64,000 nucleotides of DNA, from positions 21,994,407 to 22,058,406 of the forward strand of contig OY829539.1 in the NCBI GenBank assembly GCA_963691705.1. The letters run 5' to 3'. Shown piece after piece: positions 38,713 to 48,405 of this stretch. Position 1 is the stretch's first letter. Every line of letters begins with the position of its first letter. This DNA comes from Viola odorata (Eukaryota; Streptophyta; Magnoliopsida; Malpighiales; Violaceae). The position numbers and the translations under genes were made by a program. Below the pieces are notes generated by a model. It did no database searches, was not told the origin of the DNA, and saw only the letters and a program-made list of their open reading frames with translations.

Positions 38713-40704
38713 TCAATCTAAGGCACCTATCACTTCGCTTTTCATTAACACGCCCTCTCGCTTCCGCTTATCTCCTGCTGTGGGCGTTAACTGCACAGGC
38801 TCGTCAAGGTACGGCGTGCCTCCCGCGATAATATTGATGATGGAAACATCATCTTTGTCAATCGTAAGCGTTTCTCTACCTCTCCCAGTAGGAGTAGCAT
38901 TGTTTCCTGGAGCGCGAGGAGGTGTCTGTCGGTTATCTAACTTCCTGCTTGTCGGATTGTTCCTGACTTCTTCTCTTGCCTTAGTGGCAAATTCCCCGAG
39001 GTAACCTTCTTCTACTAAGCGCTCTATCGCTAGCTTTAATTCTCTGTACACGTCTATGGAGTGTCCCTTGACTTTATGAAATTTGCAGAAAGCGTTTTTC
39101 CTTCCTCTCATGACTACTCCTGGCTTTACAGGGGCTGGATAACGGATAGGTAGGTTCTGTTGTTCCACATTCGCTAAGATTTCCACTCTTGGGAATATGA
39201 GGGAAGGAAGGTCTGGGTCATAAATTTGGCCCTTGGGGGGATCTACCTACTGCCGAGTGGGGGAGTTACTGGGTCTTCCTCTTGAGAAGTTGCCTCTTCG
39301 CCGATTGGAGGTCTTGGGGATGTGATCTTTTCATTGGGCGTAATCATCGATAAAATGATCATCAAAGGTCGCGTTGATAGGAACGTTGGGAACCTGAGGC
39401 GCGTTTTGTGGCATGTTTCGGGTTATGACCATATTTTCTTCCTCTTCCATCCTTGCGTAATTATGGGCTTTCAATCTCAACGCGTCCAAATTCATTGGGG
39501 GGTCCACCATTAAAGTGTCTCGTAGTTTCTCATAACGACAGTTCCGCTTCAAGGCTTCCACAATGAAATCAATGGTAACGCCTGGCGTTAATGACATCTC
39601 CATATCGAAACGACTGAGGAAATCTTTAAAAGATTCCTGAGGTTTCCTGTGTATATCGAATAAAGCTGCGGCGGATTTCTTGATGGGGACAGCGGTACTA
39701 AACCGATTTTGAAACTTAGACTCCAGCTGTGAAAAACTGTCAATGGATCTTGCTGGGAGACCTTCAAACCAAAGGTGCGCGACTCCTGAAAATATCATAA
39801 TAAATATTTGGCACAAAGCCACGTCACTGTGAGTTTGGAATTGCACAAAGTCTTTCACCTTGTTAAGGTGGGAAATGGGATCCTTGGTTCCGTCATAGGA
39901 CTCCGTAGGGAGTTTCACATGCCGACTGACTTTGTGACGTCTTATGCGATGGCTAAATGGGTGACCTAAGGTTTCGTCGAGGATTTCGCGAGTATGGCGA
40001 TATGGGGACACTTCCAGATAACATCTTCAGTTTCGTGGATCGGGGGTGTGATGTCGCCTTGGAGTCTAGCTACGACTCCGTGGTGAGCGGGTTCGGTATT
40101 TTCTGCTACTCGATCTCTCACTACGCTCGGGGGATACATCTCTATCCATTTCCCCTTGTCGACCGTCCCAACAATCTCTATACTCGTCATGTCATCGCTC
40201 CTCTTGGGAGATGGGAATTTATCGCGTGTGCGGTACGTAAGGCTCTATTCGCCCATGAGCGAGTTGCACAAGGCTGGCTTGTGTAGTCGTCGCGGATAAG
40301 GTCAACGGAATGTTTCTATGTTGTGGAGGTGATAACGCTTGTTTAGTGACAATAGATGAAGTGAAAATAGTCTGAAAAGGAACAATCAGTCCGGAAACAC
40401 TGGGCGTGAATCTTGCGGCTAACTCGGTTAAATGATCTAACTTAGCACGAAGAGCAGATATTGAATTCACAAAAGGGTTATTAGTGTTATCTATCATAGA
40501 TCCCATTAGAAGAGGAGTGGAAAAGCTAGATCCCGTCATTTGGGAAGGTGGAATACCGATCTGAGGAAATGACGTGCTCACTGTGGGCCCGAAAAGAGTT
40601 CCATGCACTGTGGTAAAGATGTCGGTAGAAGTAGAAGGAAAAATCTCTCTACGAGTGAGAATACCACGAGATTGAGGAGGTGTAGATTCTGAATCGGAAG
40701 CCAT
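38713..40704 (-). pseudogene. gag: Gag of element 2, in-frame stops, altered zinc knuckle
   Basis: The start ATG 40704 begins MASDSESTPPQSRGI, homologous to element 1. Segments follow in one frame: Ser/Thr-rich N-terminus (to a stop at 40219), an Arg/Ser-rich stretch with several stops (40,012-40,218), gag core with YDGTKDPISHLNKVKDF, LWFEGLPARSIDSF and RFDMEMSLTPGV (to 39331), and a C-terminal part with IINIIAGGTPYLDEP. The zinc-knuckle-like motif reads CKFHKVKGHSIDVY, so the last Cys present in element 1 is replaced by Tyr. All interruptions are nonsense codons. Confidence 0.85.
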
Positions 40705-40768
40705 AATCCTTCAATTCCTAGAAAAGACAGAGCTTGGAAATTAAGGAGGCTCACTTAATTAAACCAAA

Positions 40769-40787
40769 GCTCTCAACGAAAGCACCA
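40769..40787 (-). promoter_or_regulatory. Primer-binding site of element 2
   Basis: TGGTGCTTTCGTTGAGAGC on the minus strand, three bases inside the LTR edge at 40791. Conserved with element 1 at 32251-32269. Starts with TGG as expected for pairing with a tRNA CCA end. Confidence 0.65.
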
Positions 40788-40790
40788 GTT

Positions 40791-41223
40791 TGATAAGATT
40801 TGAAATTCTGGGGAACCAGGGGTGAGGACTATGGCCGCTCAAAGTTGCTATACTCGTCGTCCGGTGTACCTGCAAAGCGCCGGAGGGGGAGCTCCGGCGT
40901 AGACACTCTGATGCTTAAGTCAGTATGGTTGTTCCAAATGGCAGGGGTTCGACTGGCAATCATAGGTTTACCTCTCATCTTGAATGGTGGGGTATTTATA
41001 GGCGCAAAGGCGGGCGTTACCTCTAGGGGGTGGGCGTTATCTAGGAAAGATAACGCCTCGAGTGACGTCATGGCTGACCTGGGATGGGATAACGCCGTGC
41101 GCGTGGACAGATAACGCGTGACCATCCCAGGGTTCCTTGCTAGGTGAAGGGCGGCATCTTCGTTGAGGCGCGCATGATAGGAGCTACAGTAATCCGGCCT
41201 TATCGCTGAGTGTAAATACGACA
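40791..41223 (-). repeat. 5' LTR of element 2, 433 bp
   Basis: On the minus strand it starts TGTCGTATTTACAC (41223) and ends CTTATCA (40791), giving TG...CA termini. It contains a TATA box (TATAAATACCC, 40990-41000), the GC-rich gcgccggagggggagctccggcgt hairpin region near 40878, and gaccatcccagggttcc near 41119 shared with the element 1 LTR. It abuts a plus-strand Ty3 coding fragment at 41224, so the element inserted into an older retrotransposon. Confidence 0.75.
40990..41000 (-). promoter_or_regulatory. LTR TATA box, element 2
   Basis: TATAAATACCC on the minus strand, conserved in the element 1 LTR; probable core promoter of the element. Confidence 0.6.
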
Positions 41224-41650
41224 ATGCCCCTAGAATTGCCTCTATTGTTATCACCCATGTTGGATTTAATTACTAAAGTGCCTAGTTATGCTAAGTTACT
41301 AAAAATATTATGCACTGACAAGAGAAAACTTGTAGGTGTTGAAAGGGTTAATCTTAACCCAAATGTTTCTGCAGTTTTACAGGCTAAGCTTCTAGAAAAG
41401 TGTAAGGATCAAGGCACATTTACAATCCCATGCAAGATAGGAACACAAGGTTGTCAGAAAATCCTTCTGCGATTCAGGGCTGGAATCAATATGATGTCTT
41501 TGAATGAATATGAGACGCTGCAGATGGGAACGATGAAGGAAACCCAAGTGGTGATCCAGCTTGCCGACGGGTCAGTAATACATTGAAAAGGTGTGGTAGA
41601 GGATGTACTTGTACAGGTAAATGAATTTATTTATCCTGTTGATTTTTTAT
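41224..41650 (+). pseudogene. Gag-protease fragment of another Ty3/gypsy element
   Basis: The plus-strand frame from the LTR edge reads VPSYAKLLKILCTDKRKLVG, NVSAVLQAKLLEKCKD and GTFTIPCKIGTQGCQKILL, a conserved gag-protease junction of plant Ty3/gypsy elements, then a degenerate active site (LRFRAGINMMSLNEYE, where relatives have D-x-GAS) and VVIQLADGS. A TGA at 41584-41586 interrupts it, and VVEDVLVQVNEFIYPVDF continues in frame after it. The catalytic Asp is absent, so the protease would be dead. The fragment is cut on the left by element 2 and fades at about 41,650. Lineage uncertain; Athila-like is my best guess. Confidence 0.75.
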
Positions 41651-42213
41651 AGGGGTAATAACATTAAGGCCCCCTATACTTTCGTAAAAAATAGAAACCT
41701 CCCCTAAACTATAAAAGTTTTATTCCACCTCCCTTATACTAAAGGTCAAGAAGGTGTAGCCCCATTCCCTTAGTCAAACTAACAGACTGTCAAGGGTGAC
41801 CCTTGACAGCAGGTTGCCTCACTTTTGGAATATTGTAATTAATTTTAAGAATTTAGAAAAATAATTTAATTAATTTTAAAAATTCTAAAAAATAATGTAA
41901 TTATTTTTAATTATTTTTTACAAATAATATAATTAATTTAAAAAATCGTGAAACTCCTGTAATTAATTTTAAAAATTCAAAAAAATAATGTAATTAAGTG
42001 TTATTTTCTTATTCCTTTTTCTTTTTTATTTCTTATTTTCTTACTCCTTAATTTCTTTCTTTCTTTCGTTTTCTTTATTTGTTTCTTTCTTTCTTATTTT
42101 CTTATCCTATATTTTGAAATCCTTCATTTAATTAACTCAAATCTTGCATTTAATTAAAGATTCGATAACTTCATTCTTGTTTGTAATGAAACTCAAACTA
42201 TCCATTTCCTAAA
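41651..42213. other. AT-rich spacer with short tandem AT motifs; no gene
   Basis: 41,651-41,780 holds phrases like aaggccccctatactttcg typical of dispersed plant repeats. 41,820-42,000 repeats a taattaattttaaaaattc motif loosely. 42,000-42,120 is pyrimidine-rich (tttcttattttctt). Nothing coding is visible. Confidence 0.6.
41787..41809. other. 23-bp palindrome with 11-bp perfect arms
   Basis: The arms CTGTCAAGGGT and ACCCTTGACAG are exact reverse complements separated by one G. It sits in the dispersed repeat just before the AT-rich stretch. It could form a hairpin or bind a dimeric protein; no function can be assigned. Confidence 0.8.
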
Positions 42214-43749
42214 TGTCGCACCCCTTTTTCGAAACGCGACAAGTAATACAATAAGGAAAACGTTGTGATGTAAGTCAAAATTCGGGTAGCAACACTAAAT
42301 AAGGAGATGAACAAACTAAAAAATGGGGCCAAAATCAAAAAATTAAATGGCTATGAAACCTCAATAGGCATTCCAAGAATGTATACAACTCATAATTTAA
42401 GTTAGCTTCTCTGTTTAGTTTTCAATTAATTTAAGTTTTTATCTTCAATTAATTAATTGGTTGCTTGGATTAATTACTTCGTTTGCAATTTAATTTCATT
42501 GTTTTGTCAATTAATTGCTTGCTGCATGGTTTATTTTAATTTCCCCATTTTAGTTTAATTTGCTTGTTTTTTTTTTAATTTGTTAAAATTGCTTGCTGTT
42601 TTGGGTTGGTTTAATTGTTGTTTTATTGAGTCTGTTTTGGTCTATTGCTCGCATGTTTTCCTTGCTTGGTTCTGTTCTTGGTCGCCGGCAGTGGCGCCGA
42701 CGACCTAAGGAAGAATAAGCAAGTTTTGGATGGAAAAGAGAGTTGGGCTTGGTTTATCCTTGTCCCAGCTGGAGATGAGGAAGGAAACAATTAGTCATGG
42801 GCCGAGACCAGGCCCATTAGGAGAAAGAAGAACATGTGCTGGGTTTGGGTAGTGGGCTGGAATTCTCGGCCCAATAGGTTGCTGCCTCGTTTAGTTAGGC
42901 CCATTACATTATTTTTTTTGCTAATTAATTAATTATTTGCTTGTAATAATTAGCTAATAATTTGCTGAATTGTTTGTAATAATTATTTAATTATTTTGTT
43001 CACTTGCTTCTAATATTTAGTTAATTATTTGCATATTTGTTTATTATTTATTATTGCTTGTACTACTAACCTCGGTTTTGTAGGTTGAGATTTGGTACCC
43101 GTCCATGGTACATCTTCCTTAACTTTTTTATTTATTTATTCGACGCTTTTTGTGTGCGGCTTTGTCCCAACTTTTAAATTTGTGTGTGTTGTGCGCGGCT
43201 TTGTTCCGACCTTTAAATTTATATGTTTCGTGTGCGACTTAGTCCTACACTCCTGGTTTTTCTCTTTTTAACATATTTTCCGCATCCATTCTAAAATGGT
43301 ACTTTGTTAGTTGATGTATGATTAGAATCACCTAATTAATAGGATTAATCATGCAAGGCCCGATGATGATAGAGGGCGTCGCTTTAGTAAAAATTAAAGG
43401 TAGTAATTCTGTTAAAAATTAGTCCCACCAACGTAAGTACTAAAGCGGCGATTCTTCTGAGGGCTTAGTTACTCATTTTCTTAATGTAATTTTTCAAACA
43501 ACACCTTTTTAACCAGTAACCTTTTTAGGAGACTCGGGTGCTTAACACCCTCCCGAGTCCATAAATAGACCCCGAACCGTTGTTTTCGGGTTTAGACCCT
43601 TTCTTTCGTGCCTTAGTTTTTCTTTTATTTTTTTCTTTTTTCAGACGTTAAATTTCCATAAACCTTAGAAATAAATAGGGTGACGACTTTATTGTATTAT
43701 GCGAGATATCTTTTTTATCTCTCACCGTCCGAACCGCTCGCTCGCGACA
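42214..43749. repeat. 1,536-bp LTR-like unit (possible solo LTR)
   Basis: The unit starts TGTCGCACCCC and ends CGCTCGCGACA, giving TG...CA termini with the inverted hexamer TGTCGC/GCGACA, as LTRs have. It holds no ORF, is rich in taatt motifs, and contains a strong hairpin at 43531-43559. No clear 5-bp target duplication flanks it (ctaaa left, ttagg right). A diverged copy of its last part occurs at 46985-47270, so it is a family and not unique DNA. A solo LTR or LTR from a large Ty3 element is the likeliest reading. Confidence 0.55.
43531..43559. other. Hairpin in the LTR-like unit
   Basis: GACTCGGG and CCCGAGTC are perfect 8-bp arms around tgcttaacaccct. It lies near a cataaatagacc TATA-like sequence, so it may mark the transcribed start or the RNA-end region of the LTR. 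Confidence 0.6.
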
Positions 43750-44533
43750 TTAGGATTTTAAACTTCTTTCATGGTTGGACGGAATGTAAAGTGCATATTT
43801 ATTTTTCCTTTTTAATGTTGGGTGACAGAAAATGAGTTGACCTTTCATTTTTGTACTTTTTTTAATATAGTTAATTAATCAGTTTTTAGTTTAAGTAAAT
43901 TATTCACAGTAAATATTTAAATTTTAATTAGTATTAATTACTAATATTAATTACTATTAATTGTTTTTATTAATATTAATAATTACTATTATTAGTTTTG
44001 ACAATATTAATTAGTATTATAATATATTAGTAAATATTAATTTTAAAATTTCTTATTAATATTATAATTAACTAGTAACTATTAACTTTAATATTCATTA
44101 TTAATATTAAATAATTAATTTTTACTAAATGCTGGATAATATATATATAAAATAATATATGCACATTTGCGATGGAAAAAGCAGTCGGAAAAGGGAATAT
44201 TTATTATTAATTTAAATAATATTAATTACTATTGCATATTATAATTGAAAAGTGATCTCATGGAAAAAGATTTGAGAAATTGTCTGTAGTTGAAATTTGA
44301 AAGAGTCAGGCATCTAATTAAAATTAGTGGCAACCAAGTAGTCTTATCATTTAGAATTGTTGCAACAACTCCAAAGGCCAATTCTCATTCTAAATTGCTA
44401 GTAGGCTAAAAACCTCATGTCACTTACAAGTTGTAAATTGCTTTCGTGACATGGTAACCAGCAAGTCTTGAGCAGCTTCGGATAAATTAATAAAAATAGA
44501 AAAAGAAGACTACTTCAATGCAAGCCCACTGCC
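43750..44533. other. AT-rich spacer upstream of the germin-like gene; no gene
   Basis: 43,850-44,160 is almost wholly A/T with repeated attaattactaatatt motifs and a short (TA)n near 44,141. 44,160-44,533 is more mixed and probably holds the upstream regulatory region of the following gene. No ORF worth naming. Confidence 0.6.
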
Positions 44534-44540
44534 TATAAAA
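44534..44540 (+). promoter_or_regulatory. TATA box of the germin-like gene
   Basis: TATAAAA lies 80-86 bp before the ATG at 44620, in a CA-rich context typical of plant promoters, leaving a leader of roughly 50 bp. Confidence 0.7.
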
Positions 44541-44619
44541 TGCAAGTGACTTCCATGCAAAGTGACCCACACCTCAGGCCCTCAACTCTAATACATTTTC
44601 AAGAATTAGTTAAGCAAAT

Positions 44620-45503
44620 ATGAAAGCAGCTTACTTCCTTGTAGCTTTTGCAGTTCTTGCATTAGTCTCTGCCTCCGATCCCGATCCAGTTCAGGACTTC
44701 TGCGTAGCTGTAAATGACACCAAAGCTGGTGGTATGTGCCCTTGTTCCCCCAATTCAGATCACTCATCTTTTGTTATTTCTTTTAATTATTACTTAAGCA
44801 AAACTATATTTTTTTTCTTCTCCTTTTTGGGTGTCGTTTCTGCACTGTTTGAGTAGGAGAATAATCTCACTCGAGCATTATCAAGTCCGAAGAATGATAT
44901 GTTACTCATCTTTCACTAACTATAACAAGTATGTTCTTTGTCATCCACAGTATTTGTGAATGGGAAATTCTGCAAGGACCCCAAGCTTGCGATGGCAAAT
45001 GATTTCTCCTTCTCTGGACTCAACATTGCCAAGAACACAACAAAAACCCTGTTTGTTCAACTGTCACCCCTGTCAATGTTGTCCAAATCCCAGGACTTAA
45101 CACTCTTGGCATTTCCATGGTCCGCATCGACTATGCCCCATATGGCACAAACCCACCCCACACCCACCCACGAGCAACAGAAATCCTGTTTGTCCAAGAG
45201 GGGAGTCTGTACGTAGGATTCGTGACATCGAACTGCGAAAATCGCCTCATTTCCAAGGTTCTATACCCAGGAGATGCTTTTGTTTTCCCAATTGGGCTTA
45301 TCCATTTCCAATTCAACATGGGAACTACCAATGCTGTTGCCTTTGCAGCTCTGAGCAGCCAGAATCCTGGTGTCATTACTGTTGCAAACGCAGTTTTTGG
45401 ATCCAATCCTGCGATCAACTCTGATGTTCTGACCAAGGCTTTCCAGCTCGATAAAGATGTGGTGAACTATCTCCAAAAGCAATTCTGGTGGGACAACAAT
45501 TAA
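44620..45503 (+). CDS. Germin-like protein, subfamily 1 type, one intron, apparent frameshift
   Basis: A secreted cupin of the cell wall; relatives are Mn-binding glycoproteins linked to superoxide dismutase or oxalate oxidase activity and stress response. Exon 1 (44620-44731) encodes a signal peptide ([19 protein letters not shown]) and [14 protein letters not shown]. The intron is 44732-44950 (GT at gtatgt, AG at cacag, 219 bp). Exon 2 starts [11 protein letters not shown], giving the conserved Cys pair. The cupin boxes are [14 protein letters not shown] (metal-binding His-x-His and Glu) and [17 protein letters not shown] (third His). It ends in QFWWDNN, TAA at 45501. The frame breaks at the A5 run 45042-45046: exon 2 begins in one frame and everything from STVTPVNV onward is in another, a net loss of one base or gain of two. 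Otherwise the gene is well preserved, so a sequencing error is as likely as a pseudogene. Confidence 0.88.
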
Positions 45504-45617
45504 AATCACAAGATTAAGCCAAGCATCAGTTGCTTTTCGATCTTTAATTCTGAATTTCGCATTACAATAATTAATAAGAGGTTGCCCGTGCAGCCCTGTC
45601 ATTGTCTTTGTTGGTTA

Positions 45618-45623
45618 AATAAA
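45618..45623 (+). terminator. Candidate polyadenylation signal of the germin-like gene
   Basis: AATAAA about 115 bp after the stop codon, followed by a T-rich stretch (gttgttgctttttag). An AATAAT at about 45566 is an alternative. Confidence 0.45.
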
Positions 45624-46212
45624 TGTTGTTGCTTTTTAGACTCTCTCTTCATCACTGCATTTTCCTCTACTATCTCCTCTATTGCTCTATCGCGTTGTTG
45701 GCAATTTTCATTCCCTAATGTATATAAAGGTAACATCGTGAGAACATTTAGATACTAGTAAAAGTCATGAGAACCATCATATAAGGTGATTAATTAAGTT
45801 ACGTACACCCAACTTACAAAAATATTAAAATGGTTACTAAATTATATTTTTAAAAATATAAAATTATGAAAAAACCCAAAATAAAATCACAAAATATTTT
45901 AATTTTCTTATTTCGACACTAATTTTTTGTATTTCTACTTTTAATGCTTTATTTTCCTTTTATAAACTTCTACCAATTAGTTTCTAAATGCTAACATTGG
46001 ATATGATCTAGTAACTTTTTGATAACTTATAGGTGTACGTGTACTAGTTACCAATTAAGTAACCTTTTTATACTCTTGTAATTTAGGTATGCGTGTATAG
46101 GCGACTAAATTAAACACCTGGCCGAAGACCTTTCATGACTCATCGGTAATATTTCCATATACCAAGTCTTATATTTATAGCTACCCATTTATGATAACCT
46201 ATATTGTACATA
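45624..46212. other. AT-rich spacer; no gene
   Basis: Mostly A/T-rich unique-looking sequence downstream of the germin-like gene. No ORF, RNA gene or clear repeat was recognised. Confidence 0.6.
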
Positions 46213-46465
46213 CAGTAGAAACTCGATAAATTAATATTCGATTATTTAATAAACTCTCTAAGATAATATTTTTGGCCGGTCCCGACTCGGGGATAGGGTG
46301 CTAAATTAATAATTCGCTAAAATTATAAGATAATACATTTTTGATAATTTCTTTAGACCCCATATAAAATATAAATTAATAATTCCTTATATATAGCATA
46401 TTACATGAATGATTTATGAAGGTTTCTTGAAAAATGACTCAATTGTCTTTTGTTTTTTGTTGAAA

Positions 46466-46612
46466 TCAATTTCCCCATAATTCAAGACTATTAACCCATT
46501 CTTGCAATTGCTTTTGAGTGAGACTTGGATTATCCTTGTTGTGCTTGCATAATGCTCTTCGAATCTCGTCTGTCATTGTTGTTTTTTTCACACCTTTAAG
46601 ATGGGAAGCCAT
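46466..46612 (-). CDS. 48-aa helix-turn-helix remnant of a pogo-type transposase
   Basis: From ATG 46612 to TGA 46466 the minus strand encodes 48 residues: a basic start (MASHLKGVKKTTM) then TDEIRRALCKHNKDNP and SLTQKQLQEWVNSLEL. The pattern of an Arg/Leu-rich helix, Asn-Pro turn, then Ser/Thr-Q-K-x-L-x-x-W is that of the CENP-B/pogo N-terminal DNA-binding domain. A TATA sequence (46659-46667, minus strand) lies about 47 bp upstream. The rest of the transposase is missing, so it cannot catalyse movement; the domain itself is uninterrupted. Whether it is translated is unknown. Confidence 0.55.
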   Translation of the reverse strand: MASHLKGVKKTTMTDEIRRALCKHNKDNPSLTQKQLQEWVNSLELWGN

Positions 46613-46658
46613 GTTGTGTGTATGATTTGTTTGTGTTAACCTACAGTATTTTGATCTT

Positions 46659-46667
46659 GTTTATATA
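46659..46667 (-). promoter_or_regulatory. Candidate TATA box of the pogo-type ORF
   Basis: TATATAAAC on the minus strand, about 47 bp upstream of the ATG at 46612 and inside the transposon, so it may be the original transposase promoter. Confidence 0.4.
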
Positions 46668-46984
46668 GAAAATATTTTTAATGTCCATAAAGTGATACAT
46701 TGAACACAAGAAGCATAATAAGGTGGGAGATTGAAGGTTTCTTTCAAATTGGGCCCTTCATTTGATATACAGTACATGCATTGTATACAATAATTACAGT
46801 AAGTGGAAGCTTGAAAGGTGTTTGTAAACTAAGTATTTTACTATAAATTAATAAAATATTAATTAATATATAAATTAATAATTATTAATTTATCGATTAA
46901 TTAATAACTCTTTTAATTAATAAATTTTGGTCGTCCCAAGTGTATTATTTTATAGAGTTTCTACTGTATACATAATTATACCAC

Positions 46985-47270
46985 CAACCTTTTACCAACC
47001 AAACCAACGTAGCAACTAAAACCACGGTTCTTTCTAAGGTCCTCATTATTTATTTTTTAACGTGATTTTCAAACACTTTTTTTTAGAATCAATAACCATT
47101 TTAGGATAAAATTTGAGTACTTTATACTTTTTCGAATCAATAAATTGATCAAAACCGTAGTTTTTGGGTTAAGACCTTTTCTTTTTATGCGTTAGTTTTT
47201 TTCCAGACTTTAGATAAGTTTTCCTAAATCTTTGAATCAATAGGGTTGCGGCTCCATGTGTGAGATTTAT
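46985..47270. repeat. Diverged fragment of the 1.5-kb LTR-like family
   Basis: Read in the same orientation, it matches about 43,425-43,700: ccaacgtagcaactaaa against ccaacgtaagtactaaa, then ttttcaaacac, aataaccatttt, gtttttgggttaagacc against gttttcgggtttagacc, and aatagggttgcggc against aatagggtgacgac. The central hairpin has been lost. It is clearly older than the 42214-43749 copy. Confidence 0.65.
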
Positions 47271-48405
47271 TGTAGTTAATGGAAAAATTAAAGGTATTAA
47301 ACAGTAAACATGATCTTGGTGATAATTTTGTAGTGAAATAATTAATTTAATACAAAAAAGAAAAGAAAAGAAATACGTGATCCGCATAATATAGGATAAT
47401 TTTCGTATATTTACATATCAAATTTACATTTTAGCATACATAAATACACATGAATTTATTATTAAGATTTCTTTATTTGCAATAATACATCAATAATAAT
47501 AATATTTATCCCAAATTCACGTAGTGAAATAATTAAGTTAATACGATTTTATGGTAGAAAGAGGTTACTAGAATCTAAAGTAGATTATCATAAAAGTGTA
47601 TAGAGGTGGCTGTAAATACAAGACTTTGCGTTGTAAGAACATTTAAATACTACCAAGGCGTTGTGTAGGTCTTATGTGAGGCGTTTAGGTTAATCGTCTA
47701 CATGTACATCTAAACTAAAAATAAATATGCAAATGTTATTTGATTGGTTACTACTACACACGTCAGTTACAAAAATTCAGAATGTCACCAGTATGTACAG
47801 GGAACTCACTAATAATATATATATATATATATATAAAGGTTACCAGAATGTAAGTGAGCTTAGAATTTCAAAAATGAGTATCATCAGTTTTTGAGTCATA
47901 TATATATATATGAAGTATAATTATGAGTTTAAATGCATGCAATCATTACATATCGTATGTTTAGTTTATACATGTCGTAAATGGCCAACAATGGAAATAA
48001 TGAAGTAAATTGTGTTAATGGAAGTATTCGGAGGTACAAGTACATTGTGTATATTGATCACTTATCGAGAGTGTAAAAAATAAGAGTAAATTACAACTCA
48101 ATACGACCCGCAAGGGTATTGCAGATAGTAGTAAAAGGATCGTCCTTAGAGATTCTTTGGATGTGTATGGTTTTTGGTTGACTTACAAGTCACTGATTGG
48201 TTTTAGTTGTTTTGGTATTGATTAAAGAAAGAATTAAAATAAAATAAATAAATGTGTCTTGGTCAGAGGCTTGGTTCCTTATAGTTCGACCATTGATTCA
48301 GTAATGTTTATCTTCTTCTTCATAGTGTTGCTATAGAATATAATGACTCCTACATATTCCTACTTCCCTCAAATATCAAATTACCTAGAGGGATACTCTA
48401 CTAGA
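47271..48405. other. AT-rich spacer with (TA)n microsatellites; no gene
   Basis: (TA)n tracts lie at about 47814-47836 and 47900-47912. The part 48,085-48,180 (cgacccgcaagggtattgcagatagtagtaaaagg in pieces) resembles sequence found inside LTRs of plant retroelements and may be an old LTR remnant. No coding sequence seen. Confidence 0.5.

Larger units (their letters stand above)
34241..41223 (-). mobile_element. Tat-lineage Ty3/gypsy element 2, near full-length internal region, heavily mutated
   Basis: Minus-strand order: 5' LTR (41223-40791), primer-binding site, gag (40704-~38720), protease, RT, RNase H, archaeal-type second RNase H, integrase (stop 34860-34862), then a 3' region with tandem repeats. 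The second RNase H and the gag type place it in the Tat lineage. Gag and pol lie in one continuous frame from 40704 to about 35470, broken by about fifteen nonsense codons; frameshifts are seen only in late integrase. No 3' LTR was found, so the left border given is the end of the tandem repeats, not a proven terminus. Confidence 0.88.
46213..46966. mobile_element. Emigrant/pogo-type element (Tc1/mariner superfamily), 754 bp
   Basis: Terminal inverted repeats CAGTAGAAACTC (46213) and GAGTTTCTACTG (ending 46966) are exact reverse complements, flanked by TA on both sides (46211-46212 and 46967-46968), the target duplication of Tc1/mariner elements. The subterminal ggccggtccc and taaattaat motifs resemble plant Emigrant/Lemi-type pogo elements. 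Internally it keeps a short minus-strand ORF resembling the N-terminal DNA-binding domain of pogo transposases but lacks room for the catalytic domain, so it is an internally deleted, non-autonomous copy. Confidence 0.85.

Noticed and set aside
45131..45602. Minus-strand frames across the germin-like gene
   Set aside because: Antisense of a well-recognised cupin coding sequence.
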